In this document: positions 46,620 through 57,518 of the stretch, in pieces | Layout of the letters: each line of letters opens with the position of its first letter | Position numbering within the stretch: the first letter of the stretch is position 1 | Origin: Prochlorococcus marinus str. MIT 1013 | Lineage (GTDB): Bacteria; Cyanobacteriota; Cyanobacteriia; PCC-6307; Cyanobiaceae | Assembly (NCBI RefSeq): GCF_027359395.1 | Contig: NZ_CP114778.1 | Location: 1,302,001 to 1,366,000 of the forward strand | Direction: 5' to 3' | DNA length: 64,000 nt | Notes under the pieces: generated by a model | What the model saw: only the letters and a program-made list of their open reading frames with translations | The model's database searches: none | What the model was told of the DNA's origin: nothing | Program-made: the position numbers and the translations under genes

Positions 46620-48547
46620 CGTCTTGTTCTTCCAGTTGGCATTTCTTCAGGGTTGACTTCGCTATTTGTTTTTTGTTCTGTTCCTGAACTTATCTCTTTT
46701 TTTGTTACGGAGGCATTAGTCGCATTAGGTGCTTTATCTGCAGTCTTCTTAACTACTTTTCGAGAATCTGGCTGTTGATCAAGTTGAGGTTTATATGCAC
46801 GAGTCCCACCAGGAGCAGGTTGAACAAGGCAAAGAATTAATGGCTCAGCTTGAACCTCTCTTCTCAATCGACGAGATAATCCTGATTCAACCTCTCTTTG
46901 TAATCCAATCCAATCGACCTCTACTGACTTACCTCCAGTTTTAAGAACAAGCTGTTTCCATCGATTTTCCAAGACCCAATTAATTTCTCTTTCAGTCCAA
47001 TTGACCATTGTTTTGGCATCAACATTAGTAATCACACCTCGAAGATTCACCCTCGGTGGTGCAACCATTACGCCATCAGTGCTAATTGGGGTAAGAACCG
47101 TGATGACTCCATCATCAGCAAGTTGCTGACGTTCTTTTAAGACTCGAGTATCGACAATCCCTGTTCTAGAAGAATCGAGTAATTCCACGCCTGATTTAAC
47201 TGGTGACCCTTGAACGAGAGAGTCAGGTCTTAATTCAGCAACGTCCCCATTTTCCATAACCAATACATTATCTGGATGAACCCCCATTGATACTGCAGTT
47301 TTCCCATGAAGAACTTGCATTCTGTACTCTCCATGCACAGGAATGAAATATTTAGGTCTAGTTAAGCCAAGCATCCATTTTTGATCTTCTTGACATCCAT
47401 GCCCTGAGACATGAATACCTTTGTCTTTGCCATAAATAACTTTTGCACCCAATTTTATTAATTTATCAATCGTATGCATTACGGATATAGTATTTCCAGG
47501 AATAGGACTAGCAGAAAAAATGACAGTATCACTAGTTTTCAACTGAACATGTTGATGCTCGCCTCTCGCGATACGGCTCAAAGCAGCCATTGATTCTCCC
47601 TGGCTACCTGTCATCAATAAAAATGTCTCTCTATCCGGCAAATCTCTGATCTGTTTAATTGGGAAAAACAAATCATCAGGGAAACGCATGTATCCAAGTT
47701 CTCTTGCTTTCCCAACCACATTCAGCATTGAACGACCTAGTAAACCGACTTTTCTACCATTTTTCATTGCTAACTCTAAAAGCATCGCTACGCGATGAGT
47801 TGAACTAGCAAAAGTCGTTACCATCACTCTGCCCTCAGCAGTAGCAATGTATCTATCTAAATTTGGAAAAACAGAATATTCAGAAGGCGTGAATCCTGAA
47901 ACTTCAGAGTTGGTTGAATCAGAAAGAAGACAAAGAACACCCTTATCTCCATAGTGGGCCATTCTAGCTAAATCTGAAGGCTGTCCATCAGGTGGAGTAT
48001 GATCGAACTTGAAATCACCCGTGAAAAATACTATTCCGACTGGAGTCGTTACCGCGAAAGAATAACTATCAGAAATTGAATGTGTATTTCTAACAAATTC
48101 GACTGAAAAATGTTGCCCAACTTTGATTACTTCTCTAGGTCCACATACTTGTATTGTTGTCCGATCAGCAACTCCTGCTTCCTCCATTTTCCCCCTCAGC
48201 ATAGACATGGCAAGAGGCGGTCCATAAACAATTGGAATATTAAAACTCTTTAAATGATGAGAAATTCCACCGATATGATCTTCATGTCCATGAGTCACAA
48301 CCAAGCCTCTTATTCGACTTTGATTTTCACGTAAATAAGTCGTATCTGGCATAACAACATTTACCCCATGCATCCCATCAGTTGGGAATGCCAGCCCAGC
48401 ATCAAGAATCATGATGTCGTCACCATATTCAAATACACAAGTATTTTTTCCAATTTCCCCTAGGCCACCTAAGGGAATAATCCTCAAACAAGGAGATTTT
48501 GATTGATTATTTTTTGAACCTTGAAAATTGATTGAACTTGATGTCAT
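46598..48547 (-). CDS. rnj: ribonuclease J
   Basis: An RNase with endo- and 5'-3' exonuclease activity, of the metallo-beta-lactamase/beta-CASP group. The 649-residue protein has the HxHxDH motif in VVTHGHEDHIGG (H86-H91), FTGDFKFDHTP, LLSDSTNSEVSGFTPSE, a beta-CASP region (VTTFASSTHRVAMLLELA), and IHVSGHGCQEDQKWMLGLTRPKYFIPVHGEYR. The C-terminal 70 residues are a low-complexity, basic tail ending in GRTRRRRSAIS, a form usual for cyanobacterial RNase J. dapA lies about 70 bases upstream on the same strand. Confidence 0.95.
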   Translation of the reverse strand: MTSSSINFQGSKNNQSKSPCLRIIPLGGLGEIGKNTCVFEYGDDIMILDAGLAFPTDGMHGVNVVMPDTTYLRENQSRIRGLVVTHGHEDHIGGISHHLKSFNIPIVYGPPLAMSMLRGKMEEAGVADRTTIQVCGPREVIKVGQHFSVEFVRNTHSISDSYSFAVTTPVGIVFFTGDFKFDHTPPDGQPSDLARMAHYGDKGVLCLLSDSTNSEVSGFTPSEYSVFPNLDRYIATAEGRVMVTTFASSTHRVAMLLELAMKNGRKVGLLGRSMLNVVGKARELGYMRFPDDLFFPIKQIRDLPDRETFLLMTGSQGESMAALSRIARGEHQHVQLKTSDTVIFSASPIPGNTISVMHTIDKLIKLGAKVIYGKDKGIHVSGHGCQEDQKWMLGLTRPKYFIPVHGEYRMQVLHGKTAVSMGVHPDNVLVMENGDVAELRPDSLVQGSPVKSGVELLDSSRTGIVDTRVLKERQQLADDGVITVLTPISTDGVMVAPPRVNLRGVITNVDAKTMVNWTEREINWVLENRWKQLVLKTGGKSVEVDWIGLQREVESGLSRRLRREVQAEPLILCLVQPAPGGTRAYKPQLDQQPDSRKVVKKTADKAPNATNASVTKKEISSGTEQKTNSEVNPEEMPTGRTRRRRSAIS

Positions 48548-48620
48548 GGAAAAATTTATGTAAAAAAACTTGGTTGTTACCTAAATGAAAGTCTGATCCA
48601 CTCGGAAACGAGGGAACAGA

Positions 48621-49529
48621 TCAAATCAATCTCATAGAAGAGAGTATCTTCAAGAGTTCTTCTTTCATTTCGCTGTTTAAAGAGACTAAAGGACTTCGAG
48701 GAGGGCCAACAGACCAACCAATTAATTGAAGTGCCGCTTTAACAGGAATAGGATTTGTGGTTGCAAAAAGAGATTTAAAAAGAGGTTGTAATATCTCATG
48801 CAAATAAAGTGCCTCAGCGTATTTACCTTCTAAAAAACTCTCTATGATTAATTTCAAATTTGGACCAACTAAATGACTTGCAACACTAACCACACCTACT
48901 GCCCCTACTGAAAGCATTGGTAAAACCAAAGCATCATCACCGCTATAAATAGCTAAGTCTGATCCACAATAGTTTCTTAATTGAGTCACTTCCTCGGTTG
49001 TTCCACTTGCAGCTTTAAAACTGACTACATTACTGCAATCCATAAGCTTACTTACAATACTAGGCGATATCGAACATCCTGTCCGCCCTGGAATGTTATA
49101 GAGCATCAAAGGTAACTTAGGAGCTGCATTTGCTATAGCGCGAAAATGAACTTCTAATCCTTCTTGCGGTGGTTTGTTGTAATAAGGAACAACTACTAAT
49201 GCACCATCAGCCCCTGAACTAGCTGCTTCCTTTGTGGCTGCAATAGCTTCAGAGGTAGAATTACTTCCTGTTCCAGCCAAAACTTTAGCCCTGGAGCCTA
49301 AGGCATTTCTCACTGTTTCCAGCATCTTTTGTTGTTCTTGCCAGGTTAAAGTCGGTGACTCTCCTGTAGTGCCACATACAACGATGCCATCTGAACCTTG
49401 ATCTACTAAATAATTTGCCAAATCAGCTGCAAGACCATAATCAACTTTCCCGTCTTCATTAAATGGAGTCACCATTGCGGTTAACATCCTTCCAAAGGGT
49501 GCTGGTGATAATAAAGCTGACTTATTCAT
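48621..49529 (-). CDS. dapA: 4-hydroxy-tetrahydrodipicolinate synthase
   Basis: Condenses pyruvate with aspartate semialdehyde, the first step specific to lysine and diaminopimelate. The 302-residue protein has [15 protein letters not shown], the tyrosine Y144 in YNIPGRTG and the Schiff-base lysine K172 in [33 protein letters not shown] completes the signature. Its ATG overlaps the asd stop codon by four bases, so translation of the two is coupled. Confidence 0.96.
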   Translation of the reverse strand: MNKSALLSPAPFGRMLTAMVTPFNEDGKVDYGLAADLANYLVDQGSDGIVVCGTTGESPTLTWQEQQKMLETVRNALGSRAKVLAGTGSNSTSEAIAATKEAASSGADGALVVVPYYNKPPQEGLEVHFRAIANAAPKLPLMLYNIPGRTGCSISPSIVSKLMDCSNVVSFKAASGTTEEVTQLRNYCGSDLAIYSGDDALVLPMLSVGAVGVVSVASHLVGPNLKLIIESFLEGKYAEALYLHEILQPLFKSLFATTNPIPVKAALQLIGWSVGPPRSPLVSLNSEMKEELLKILSSMRLI

Positions 49530-50560
49530 GATTTTCTTGGCAATAAAAGTTCAGCAATCTGCACTGCATTAAGTGCGGCTCCCTTACGGATTTGATCACC
49601 ACATAACCATAATTCCAAAGCATTGGGGTTACTTATATCCTGCCTTATACGGCCAACAGATATTGGGTCTCTACCAGTTACATCTAGTGGCATCGGAAAA
49701 CGATTGTTTCCAAAATCCTCAAGGATCTCAACTCCTGGTGCAAATTCTAAAATCTCATAAGCTTCTTTTAATGGAAAAGGCTTTGTAAATTCAATATTGA
49801 CCGCTTCAGAATGCGCTCTGAAAACAGGAACTCTTACACATGTTGCGGTCAGAGAAAGCTCGGGATCATCAAGAATCTTTCGGGTTTCGTTTACCATTTT
49901 CATCTCTTCCTCGCAATAATTATTCGATTGCAAAGGTGAATTATGCAAAAAAAGATTAAATGCCAAAGAATGAGGAAGAACTTTACTTTTTGGAGTTATT
50001 CCATCTAAAACTTCTTGACTTAATTTTCCTAATTCTTCCATTGCCATTGCACCTGCACCACTAGCGGATTGATAGGTTGATACAACGACCCTCTTTATAG
50101 GAATATGCCTGGTCAATGGAGATAGAACCAACGCTAATAAAATAGTGGTGCAATTAGGATTAGCAATTAATCCTTTGTGCTTACTCGCTTCGACAGGGTT
50201 GACTTCGGGAACGACTAAAGGAACATTCTCGTCCATTCGAAATGCACTGGAGTTATCAATCATCAAAGCTCCAGAACTTAGAATTTTATCTTTCCACTTA
50301 CGTGATATTGAACCACCAGCTGAAGCTAAAACTAAATCTACATTTTCAAAACTTTCTTTAGTTGTCTCTTCCACTTTCAACTCATTTTCACAAAAGCTCT
50401 GAATCCCTCCTGCTGAACGATGAGAGGCCAATAAAATTAATTTTTCAATAGGAAAAGATCTCTCTTCAAGCAAAGTTAATAATTCCTTACCTACAGCTCC
50501 ACTCGATCCAAGGATCGCAACTGTAAGAGGTCTATTTGGAAGAAGAAACTGTGGGTTCAA
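49526..50560 (-). CDS. asd: aspartate-semialdehyde dehydrogenase
   Basis: Reduces aspartyl phosphate to aspartate semialdehyde. The 344-residue protein has the nucleotide-binding [12 protein letters not shown] at 17-28, and IANPNCTTI with catalytic C137, then [35 protein letters not shown] and [36 protein letters not shown]. It is the first of the asd-dapA pair and its product is the substrate of DapA. The gap to tig (about 150 bases) holds divergent promoters. Confidence 0.96.
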   Translation of the reverse strand: MNPQFLLPNRPLTVAILGSSGAVGKELLTLLEERSFPIEKLILLASHRSAGGIQSFCENELKVEETTKESFENVDLVLASAGGSISRKWKDKILSSGALMIDNSSAFRMDENVPLVVPEVNPVEASKHKGLIANPNCTTILLALVLSPLTRHIPIKRVVVSTYQSASGAGAMAMEELGKLSQEVLDGITPKSKVLPHSLAFNLFLHNSPLQSNNYCEEEMKMVNETRKILDDPELSLTATCVRVPVFRAHSEAVNIEFTKPFPLKEAYEILEFAPGVEILEDFGNNRFPMPLDVTGRDPISVGRIRQDISNPNALELWLCGDQIRKGAALNAVQIAELLLPRKS

Positions 50561-50713
50561 ACTTAATGCAGAGAATTAAAAGGTTTAACAAAAAATTTTT
50601 TCTTATTGGAAAAATCAACAAATAACAAATTTTTCGATGCTTTTTAGGCCACAATAGCTTTGGAAGTGAATTAACGCTTTCTTACGCTAACCAAATTTGA
50701 GAATTCCGTTTCA

Positions 50714-52132
50714 ATGAGTGCTGCAAAATTAAAAGTAAAAACCAGTTCGAAACCTAATAGCAGAATTGCTGTAGAGGTAGAGGTACCAGCAGATAGATGC
50801 AAAAATAGTTATGACGAAGCTTTAAGCAAACTCAGCAGATCTATCTCAATACCTGGCTTTCGCAAAGGTAAAGTCCCAAAAGCAGTAGTAATCCAGCAAC
50901 TTGGAGTCAAAAGAATACAAGCTTCTGCATTGGAATCACTCTTGCAAAAAGTATGGACAGAAACATTAGATCAGGAAGGAATTGAACCTTTATGTGAACC
51001 TGAACTCGAAGAGGGCTTTGAAACTATTTTAGAAAATTTCAACCCTGACAAACCTCTTACATTAAAACTTGAAACTGATATAGCCCCTATCCCAATTTTA
51101 AAAAAATCTTCAGGGCTAACTGCTGAAGTAGAGAATTTAATCTTTGATCCAAAAAAAGTAGATGAACTTATTGAACAATCCCGATCTCAACTAGCAACTA
51201 AGGTGCCAGTTAGTGATCGTGCCGCAAAAAAAGGAGATATTGCTTTAGTAAGCTTTAAAGGAAGTTTCTCGGATAATGGAAGCGAAATTGAAGGTGGAAG
51301 CGCAGATTCGATAGAAATAGAACTTGAAGAAGGCCGAATGATTCCTGGTTTTATTGAGGGTGTCATTGGAATGAAGATTAACGATAAAAAAATATTAAAA
51401 TGTGAATTTCCAAAGGATTATCATCAAGAAGATGCCAAAGGCAGAAAAGCTGAATTTAATGTCAGTTTGGAAGATTTGAAAATCAAGGAATTACCAGAAC
51501 TCAATGACGACTTTGCAAAGCAAGCGAGTGATAAAGAAAATATGTCGGACTTACGCGCAGATCTTGAAAAAAGGCTGAAGGAGGATACTGATAGAAAACA
51601 AACGAAAAATCGACAAAATTCACTTCTTGACGCTTTGGTCAAAGAACTTGAAGTTGATCTACCAAAAAGTCTTATTGACCAAGAAGTGCGCGTAATTGTT
51701 GAGCAAACAGCTCAAAATTTTGCTCAGCAGGGTATTGATGTCAAATCAATGTTTACTCCAGATCTGGTTAAATCGCTAATGGAATCTTCAAAAGGCGAAG
51801 CAGAGACAAAGCTCCGTCAAAAACTCGCTCTAAATGCTTTGGCTGAGTCGGAAAAAATTGAAGTTTCACAAAAAGAAATCAATTCAAAACTTAAACAAGT
51901 TGAAGCTGATATCAAACTTTCAAACGAAAAAAATATCGACAAAGATCGTCTCAAAGAGGCGATTACTGATGATTTATTGCAAGAAAAATTGTTTGTTTGG
52001 CTCGAAGAAAATAATACTGTTATAGAAAAAGCCCCAGAAAAAACTAAAGACCAAAGCAAAGAGAAAAGTTCTAAAAAGACAACAACAAAAAAAAATAAAG
52101 AAAAGAAAAGTTCTAAAACACCCAATTCCTAG
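50714..52132 (+). CDS. tig: trigger factor
   Basis: Ribosome-bound chaperone for nascent chains with a peptidyl-prolyl isomerase domain. The 472-residue protein has the ribosome-binding signature GFRKGKVPKAVVIQQLG at about 54-70, the FKBP-like domain (about 165-255, KKGDIALVSFKGSFSDNGSEIEGG, MIPGFIEGVIGM) and a helical C-terminal chaperone part (about 265-440). The last 35 residues are a lysine-, serine- and threonine-rich tail typical of picocyanobacterial homologues. It heads the tig-clpP-clpX group, a linkage conserved in many bacteria. Confidence 0.96.
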   Translation: MSAAKLKVKTSSKPNSRIAVEVEVPADRCKNSYDEALSKLSRSISIPGFRKGKVPKAVVIQQLGVKRIQASALESLLQKVWTETLDQEGIEPLCEPELEEGFETILENFNPDKPLTLKLETDIAPIPILKKSSGLTAEVENLIFDPKKVDELIEQSRSQLATKVPVSDRAAKKGDIALVSFKGSFSDNGSEIEGGSADSIEIELEEGRMIPGFIEGVIGMKINDKKILKCEFPKDYHQEDAKGRKAEFNVSLEDLKIKELPELNDDFAKQASDKENMSDLRADLEKRLKEDTDRKQTKNRQNSLLDALVKELEVDLPKSLIDQEVRVIVEQTAQNFAQQGIDVKSMFTPDLVKSLMESSKGEAETKLRQKLALNALAESEKIEVSQKEINSKLKQVEADIKLSNEKNIDKDRLKEAITDDLLQEKLFVWLEENNTVIEKAPEKTKDQSKEKSSKKTTTKKNKEKKSSKTPNS

Positions 52133-52175
52133 TTTCTACACATAGATTACAAGTAACAGCTATCTACAGTTCAAG

Positions 52176-52832
52176 TTGATTGAAGCAAGACAAAATCACC
52201 TGGTTAATAGTTTATGGAATAACTCCTGTCTGTTTTCAGGACCGGGAGTTCTACCAACAGTAATCGAACAATCAGGTCAAGGAGATCGGGCATTTGATAT
52301 TTACTCTCGATTACTTCGAGAAAGAATCATCTTTCTTGGAACTGATGTAAACGATCAAGTTGCTGATGCATTGGTGGCTCAAATGCTTTTTTTAGAAGCT
52401 GATGATCCAGAAAAAGATATTCAGTTGTATATCAACTCTCCTGGAGGGTCTGTAACTGCGGGACTAGCTATCTATGACACGATGCAACAAGTTAGTCCTG
52501 ATGTCATAACAATTTGCTATGGCCTTGCAGCAAGCATGGGGGCTTTTCTTTTATCTGGAGGAACAAAAGGAAAAAGACTTTCATTGCCCAATTCCAGAAT
52601 AATGATTCATCAACCTCTTGGTGGAGCTCAAGGTCAAGCTGTGGAAATTGAAATTCAAGCCAAAGAAATTCTCTATTTAAAAGAGACTCTGAATTCACTT
52701 TTAGCTGAACATACTGGGCAAAATATTGAAAAGATTTCAGAAGACACTGATAGAGACCACTTTCTTTCTCCCCAAGAAGCGGTTGAATATGGCCTGATCG
52801 ACAAAGTGGTTTCAAATCTCAACTCCATATGA
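52176..52832 (+). CDS. clpP: ATP-dependent Clp protease proteolytic subunit
   Basis: A serine protease subunit of 218 residues that forms heptameric rings. The triad is S120 in [12 protein letters not shown]145 in [12 protein letters not shown], and D194 in TDRDHFLS. It starts with TTG at 52176 ([10 protein letters not shown]); no in-frame ATG lies before residue 70, and marine picocyanobacterial ClpP proteins commonly start with a similar MI-acid-ARxxH stretch, so I accept the rare start. The position between tig and clpX fits the copy that works with ClpX. Confidence 0.94.
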   Translation: MIEARQNHLVNSLWNNSCLFSGPGVLPTVIEQSGQGDRAFDIYSRLLRERIIFLGTDVNDQVADALVAQMLFLEADDPEKDIQLYINSPGGSVTAGLAIYDTMQQVSPDVITICYGLAASMGAFLLSGGTKGKRLSLPNSRIMIHQPLGGAQGQAVEIEIQAKEILYLKETLNSLLAEHTGQNIEKISEDTDRDHFLSPQEAVEYGLIDKVVSNLNSI

Positions 52833-52937
52833 ATCATTAAGGAAAGCTGACAAGGCATCAATCCTCAATGATCCTATTAATTGAGACTGAATAAAATTAA
52901 TTATCGGTCTATCTAACCTGTTTTTTCTTAGAGCTCG

Positions 52938-54293
52938 ATGGCAAAATTTGAGGCCCATCTTAAATGCTCCTTTTGTGGCAAGGCACAAGATCAGGTGAGG
53001 AAACTCATTGCTGGTCCGGGAGTTTACATATGCGATGAATGTATCGACTTGTGCAACGAAATTTTGGATGAAGAATTAATTGATAATCAAACTCATCAAA
53101 GGAATGGAAATGATCAAAGCCGTAAAGGTAAAGCTCCCAAAACAACAGCTAAACCTGCTCCAACTTTGGCTTCCATACCAAAGCCTATTGAAATTAAAAA
53201 GTTTTTAGATGAACAAGTAGTGGGGCAAGAACCAGCAAAAAAAATCTTATCAGTAGCTGTTTACAACCACTATAAGAGACTTGCATGGAAAGGTGATGGA
53301 TCTGGTGAGACTGATTTAACAGCAACAAAATTACAGAAATCTAATATTTTATTAATTGGCCCAACGGGATGCGGAAAGACATTACTTGCACAAACATTAG
53401 CTGAAATGCTAGATGTTCCATTTGCTGTTGCTGATGCAACAACTCTTACTGAAGCCGGATATGTTGGTGAGGATGTAGAAAACATTCTCTTACGTCTCCT
53501 ACAAAAAGCAGATATGGATGTCGACTTAGCACAAAGAGGGATTATATATATCGATGAAATTGACAAAATTGCTAGAAAAAGTGAAAACCCATCTATTACC
53601 AGAGATGTTTCGGGAGAAGGCGTCCAACAAGCTCTATTAAAAATGCTTGAGGGTACTGTTGCTAACGTGCCACCACAAGGAGGCAGGAAGCATCCTTACG
53701 GTGATTCTATTCAAATTGATACCAGCCAAATACTCTTTATATGTGGTGGAGCATTTGTTGGTTTAGATGATGTAGTACAAAAAAGACTTGGAAAAAATTC
53801 AATTGGTTTTATACCAAATGAAAATAGAGCTAGAACCAAATCAAATCGAGATCGTATTGGTGCAGACTTAATTAATGACCTAGAGCCTGATGATCTAGTG
53901 AAATATGGCTTGATTCCAGAATTTATTGGAAGAATGCCTGTAAGTGCAATATTAGAACCATTAAATGCTAAAGCTCTTGAATCTATTCTCACAGAGCCAA
54001 GAGATGCCTTGGTAAAACAATTTAGAACCTTATTAAGCATGGATAATGTAGAGCTTTCATTTGAAGAAGATGCTGTTGAAGCAATTGCACAAGAAGCCTA
54101 TAAAAGAAAAACTGGTGCTAGAGCTTTGCGAGGAATAGTTGAAGAAATAATGCTAGATTTAATGTATAGCCTTCCATCTCAAACTAAGATTAAAAGCTTC
54201 AACGTAACAAAAAAAATGGTTGATGAAATTACAGGCGGAAAAGTTGTTCCGCTATTATCAAATGAAAAGCGGATCGTTAAAGAATCTGCCTAG
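52938..54293 (+). CDS. clpX: ATP-dependent Clp protease ATP-binding subunit ClpX
   Basis: A AAA+ unfoldase that feeds ClpP. The 451-residue protein starts with a zinc-binding domain, C10-x2-C13 and C32-x2-C35, followed by a charged linker (about 45-75) and the AAA+ module with Walker A GPTGCGKT (141-148), [28 protein letters not shown] and [19 protein letters not shown]. The IGF-type loop that binds ClpP is seen as NSIGFIP. The sensor 2 block [18 protein letters not shown] is near the C-terminus. Full length. Confidence 0.97.
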   Translation: MAKFEAHLKCSFCGKAQDQVRKLIAGPGVYICDECIDLCNEILDEELIDNQTHQRNGNDQSRKGKAPKTTAKPAPTLASIPKPIEIKKFLDEQVVGQEPAKKILSVAVYNHYKRLAWKGDGSGETDLTATKLQKSNILLIGPTGCGKTLLAQTLAEMLDVPFAVADATTLTEAGYVGEDVENILLRLLQKADMDVDLAQRGIIYIDEIDKIARKSENPSITRDVSGEGVQQALLKMLEGTVANVPPQGGRKHPYGDSIQIDTSQILFICGGAFVGLDDVVQKRLGKNSIGFIPNENRARTKSNRDRIGADLINDLEPDDLVKYGLIPEFIGRMPVSAILEPLNAKALESILTEPRDALVKQFRTLLSMDNVELSFEEDAVEAIAQEAYKRKTGARALRGIVEEIMLDLMYSLPSQTKIKSFNVTKKMVDEITGGKVVPLLSNEKRIVKESA

Positions 54294-54446
54294 AAAGAAT
54301 AAACTTTTTGAATATCTTTTTTGAGGGCAATAGAAAAATCATAAAATCTTGAAGAATTAAATTGGTCAAGTATTTCTTAAATAATTTTCAACTTAGATTA
54401 TGATCAATTAAATCAAAATTAAATTCATAAATATTTTTAATTGCAA

Positions 54447-56147
54447 ATGATAAATAATTATGAGCCATTACACCATAAATATCGTCCTAATAGCTTTGAC
54501 GAGCTTGTTGGGCAAGGTCCAATTACATCTACATTAAAACAGGCTTTAACCAGTAATCGTATTGCACCTGCATATATATTTACTGGTCCTAGGGGAACAG
54601 GTAAAACATCAAGTGCAAGAATTTTTGCAAAATCTTTAAATTGTTTACGAAGTGAAAAAGCTACAACCGTACCTTGTGGTGAATGTGAACTCTGTAAAGG
54701 GATTAACTTAGGCAATGCATTGGACGTAATTGAAATTGATGCTGCTTCCAATACTGGTGTGGAAAATATTCGTGAATTAATAGAAAGGTCTAAATTTGCT
54801 CCTGCAAAAGCTCGCTGGAAAGTTTATGTCATAGATGAATGCCATATGCTTTCAACTGCAGCTTTTAATGCACTTCTAAAAACCCTAGAAGAGCCACCTC
54901 GTCAAGTTGTATTTATTCTTGCGACAACAGATCCTCAACGCGTTTTACCTACAATTCTTAGTAGATGCATGCGCTTTGATTTTAAAAGAATAGGTTTGAA
55001 TCATTTAGAAAGTCATTTAATCAATATTGCTAAAAAAGAAGAGATTGTGATCAACAAAGAGGCAATAGCATTGATTGCAAAGCATTCTCAAGGAGGATTA
55101 AGAGATGCAGAAAGCTTACTTGATCAAGTCAGTTTACTTCCTCAACCAATAACTCAATCAAATATCATTAACCTAATAGGTTCTGTTCCAGAAGAAGAGT
55201 TAATTATATTAGCCAAATCATTATTAAATAAAGATCCTAATTCTATTTTAAATATTTGCACTCGCTTAATTAACCATGGTAAAGAACCAATTGCTATTTT
55301 ACAAGGAATAGCATCTATATTACGAGACTTAGTTGTCAAAAAAGTCTCAAATAACCCAACAAATTTATATAATATTTCACAAGAGAATAGTGAGAATTTA
55401 AAAGACTTAGCAGATTCAATCAAACTTGATCAAATACTGAGGCTTCAGGCTAAATTAAAAGGGTCAGAAAGCTATATTAGAAATAGTAATCAGCCAAACT
55501 TATGGTTAGAAATTCAATTACTAGGAATGCTCTCAGATGAAAATTCAAAAGAAAATAATAAAGAAATAGAAACCTTTAGTAAAACAACAAAAATAAAACT
55601 TTCTGATTTTGAAAATAAGAATGATACTGCAGAGAAAACAGAATCAAATAATCAAAAAGAATTAATACAAAAGACCTCTTTTGAAGAAGAAACACAACTA
55701 AGAGAAAATAGAAATCTTGATACTATTTGGAAAAATGTGATAGCGATGTTAGAACTTCCTTCAACCAAAATGCTACTTTCACAACAAGCAAAATTAATAA
55801 ATTTGAACTCAAATTCTGCTGAAATTTTGATTTCAGAAAAGTGGATCAATATGATTCAAAGTCGAAAAAGTCTTATTGAAGATGCTTTTTACAAAGCAAG
55901 AGGATCCGCAACTAAAGTTATTTTAAAACAACAAAAAGAAAACTTCTCTAATTATAAAAAAAGTGAAAACAATTCTAATCAAATTGAACAAAAAAATGAA
56001 TTTAAAATTGATAGAGAAATCAATGAAAATAATTTAGAGGAAAAGAAAAAAATACAATCAAATAATAATTTAGATGCAAGCTCTATTGATCAAAAAGCTA
56101 GGCAATTTGCAGACTTCTTTAATGGAGAAATAGTCAATCTTGAATAA
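54447..56147 (+). CDS. dnaX: DNA polymerase III subunits gamma/tau
   Basis: The clamp-loader ATPase. The 566-residue protein has YEPLHHKYRPNSFDELVGQ, Walker A GPRGTGKTSSARIFAKSLNC, a zinc-binding cluster around CGECELCKG, DEFHM-type VIDECHMLSTAAFNALLKTLEEPP and TILSRCMRFDFKR. The C-terminal 200 residues are asparagine-, lysine- and glutamate-rich with little conservation, the tau-specific part that contacts the polymerase. There is no intein, although some other cyanobacteria carry one here. I use ATG 54447 and not the TTG six bases earlier. Confidence 0.94.
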   Translation: MINNYEPLHHKYRPNSFDELVGQGPITSTLKQALTSNRIAPAYIFTGPRGTGKTSSARIFAKSLNCLRSEKATTVPCGECELCKGINLGNALDVIEIDAASNTGVENIRELIERSKFAPAKARWKVYVIDECHMLSTAAFNALLKTLEEPPRQVVFILATTDPQRVLPTILSRCMRFDFKRIGLNHLESHLINIAKKEEIVINKEAIALIAKHSQGGLRDAESLLDQVSLLPQPITQSNIINLIGSVPEEELIILAKSLLNKDPNSILNICTRLINHGKEPIAILQGIASILRDLVVKKVSNNPTNLYNISQENSENLKDLADSIKLDQILRLQAKLKGSESYIRNSNQPNLWLEIQLLGMLSDENSKENNKEIETFSKTTKIKLSDFENKNDTAEKTESNNQKELIQKTSFEEETQLRENRNLDTIWKNVIAMLELPSTKMLLSQQAKLINLNSNSAEILISEKWINMIQSRKSLIEDAFYKARGSATKVILKQQKENFSNYKKSENNSNQIEQKNEFKIDREINENNLEEKKKIQSNNNLDASSIDQKARQFADFFNGEIVNLE

Positions 56148-56156
56148 ACAACTTAC

Positions 56157-57473
56157 TCAAGAACCAACATGATCAGTTTTCTCCCAAATCAAAGTCTTAC
56201 GAAATAATGACATCTTAAATACTATAAATGGTATTACAATAAACCAATGTGCAAGATAAATTGTGGCTCCAAGTATATTAATAAAATTAGGGGAAGGCAA
56301 TCTTGGACCTTCACTATTTCGAGAACATCCTTTCCAATAGGCTAGACTAGAAATACCAAAAGCAACTATAGATAAAGGCCAGTATAAGGGCATTTTAAAT
56401 AAAATAATTGATACAGTAAAATCTATAAATGACACAACTGGCAAGACATATTGTAATAAGAAAAAACAAGCTAAATCTAATTTTTTAAAATTTGATAAGC
56501 GCTTTGAAATCAATAAAGGCCAATAATCAAAAAACCTTTGCAAGCCTCCTTCAGCCCATCTTTTTCTTTGTCGAAATAAAGCCGACAATGATTCCACTGC
56601 TTCCTCTTGAATTGGTGGATCCCACATAATTACTATTGGCGATCGGGTTAATAAAAACCGGAAACTTAAATCTAAATCATCAGTGATAGTTTGTTCATTA
56701 AATCCTCCACAAGATTCAAGAGCTTTTCTATTAATCAATTGACCATTTCCTCTTAACTCCGATACACCACCACAAGCAAGTCTCCCTCTTTGAATAACAG
56801 CATCCATTGCCATTTCCATTGCTTGATACGCAGCAATTGGATTCAAGTCACAATTTACAACTGATTTTCTTAACTGCACACCAGACCATCCACCATCCAA
56901 AGCAAGTGCTATTGCTCTAAGTAAAATATTGCTCTGTAATTGTGCATCAGCATCAAGAATAAATAACCATTCTCCATCCGTTTTATTCAATACAGAATTG
57001 AGAGCTCCTGATTTACCACCACCACTCATAAATGGACGACTTAAGACGTTAATTCTAGAGAAGCTTGTACGTAATTTTTCTAATAAATCAGATGTTCGAT
57101 CTTGACTTCCATCATCAATTATCCATAGAGAAAGCTTCTCCTCTGGGTATTCAATTGATAAAAGTCTTGAAATTAATCTCTCTATTACATTTTCTTCATC
57201 ACGTGCTGCCACCAGCACATCAACTTTGGGAAGAGTTTCTAAAAATTTTTCATCCTTAATTAGGTAATCTTTTTGTAATTGATAATTTTCCCTGCGATCT
57301 CTTAAAACAACTCTTAACCCATACCCACCCAATAAGACTGCCAAGGTAATTGAAGGGAATAAATTCTTGCTAGGCTCCACCAGATGAGGAGTAACACCTG
57401 CCAAAGCACAGCAAATCAAAAACAATATTGATTTAATGCGTCGGTTTTCTCCACTGATTTTGGCTAAAGCCAT
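56157..57473 (-). CDS. membrane glycosyltransferase family 2
   Basis: A processive-type GT2 enzyme of 438 residues. One or two N-terminal helices (ILFLICCALAGVTP and ITLAVLLGGYGL) are followed by a catalytic domain with VDVLVAARDEENVIERLI, WIIDDGSQDRTSDLLEKL, DADAQLQ (the DxD) and QRKRWAEGG (QxxRW), and then about four C-terminal helices. The layout resembles BcsA and NodC-type synthases that make and extrude beta-linked chains or glycolipids. The acceptor and sugar are not known. It ends nine bases from the convergent dnaX stop. Confidence 0.88.
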   Translation of the reverse strand: MALAKISGENRRIKSILFLICCALAGVTPHLVEPSKNLFPSITLAVLLGGYGLRVVLRDRRENYQLQKDYLIKDEKFLETLPKVDVLVAARDEENVIERLISRLLSIEYPEEKLSLWIIDDGSQDRTSDLLEKLRTSFSRINVLSRPFMSGGGKSGALNSVLNKTDGEWLFILDADAQLQSNILLRAIALALDGGWSGVQLRKSVVNCDLNPIAAYQAMEMAMDAVIQRGRLACGGVSELRGNGQLINRKALESCGGFNEQTITDDLDLSFRFLLTRSPIVIMWDPPIQEEAVESLSALFRQRKRWAEGGLQRFFDYWPLLISKRLSNFKKLDLACFFLLQYVLPVVSFIDFTVSIILFKMPLYWPLSIVAFGISSLAYWKGCSRNSEGPRLPSPNFINILGATIYLAHWFIVIPFIVFKMSLFRKTLIWEKTDHVGS

Positions 57474-57518
57474 GGAGTAGTCCTTTTATCAACTAGTCAC
57501 TCTAAGAGGCTTTCATCA

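Noticed and set aside
54447-56147. Intein in dnaX, known in some cyanobacteria
   Set aside because: The ATPase motifs follow each other at normal spacing and the length is normal.
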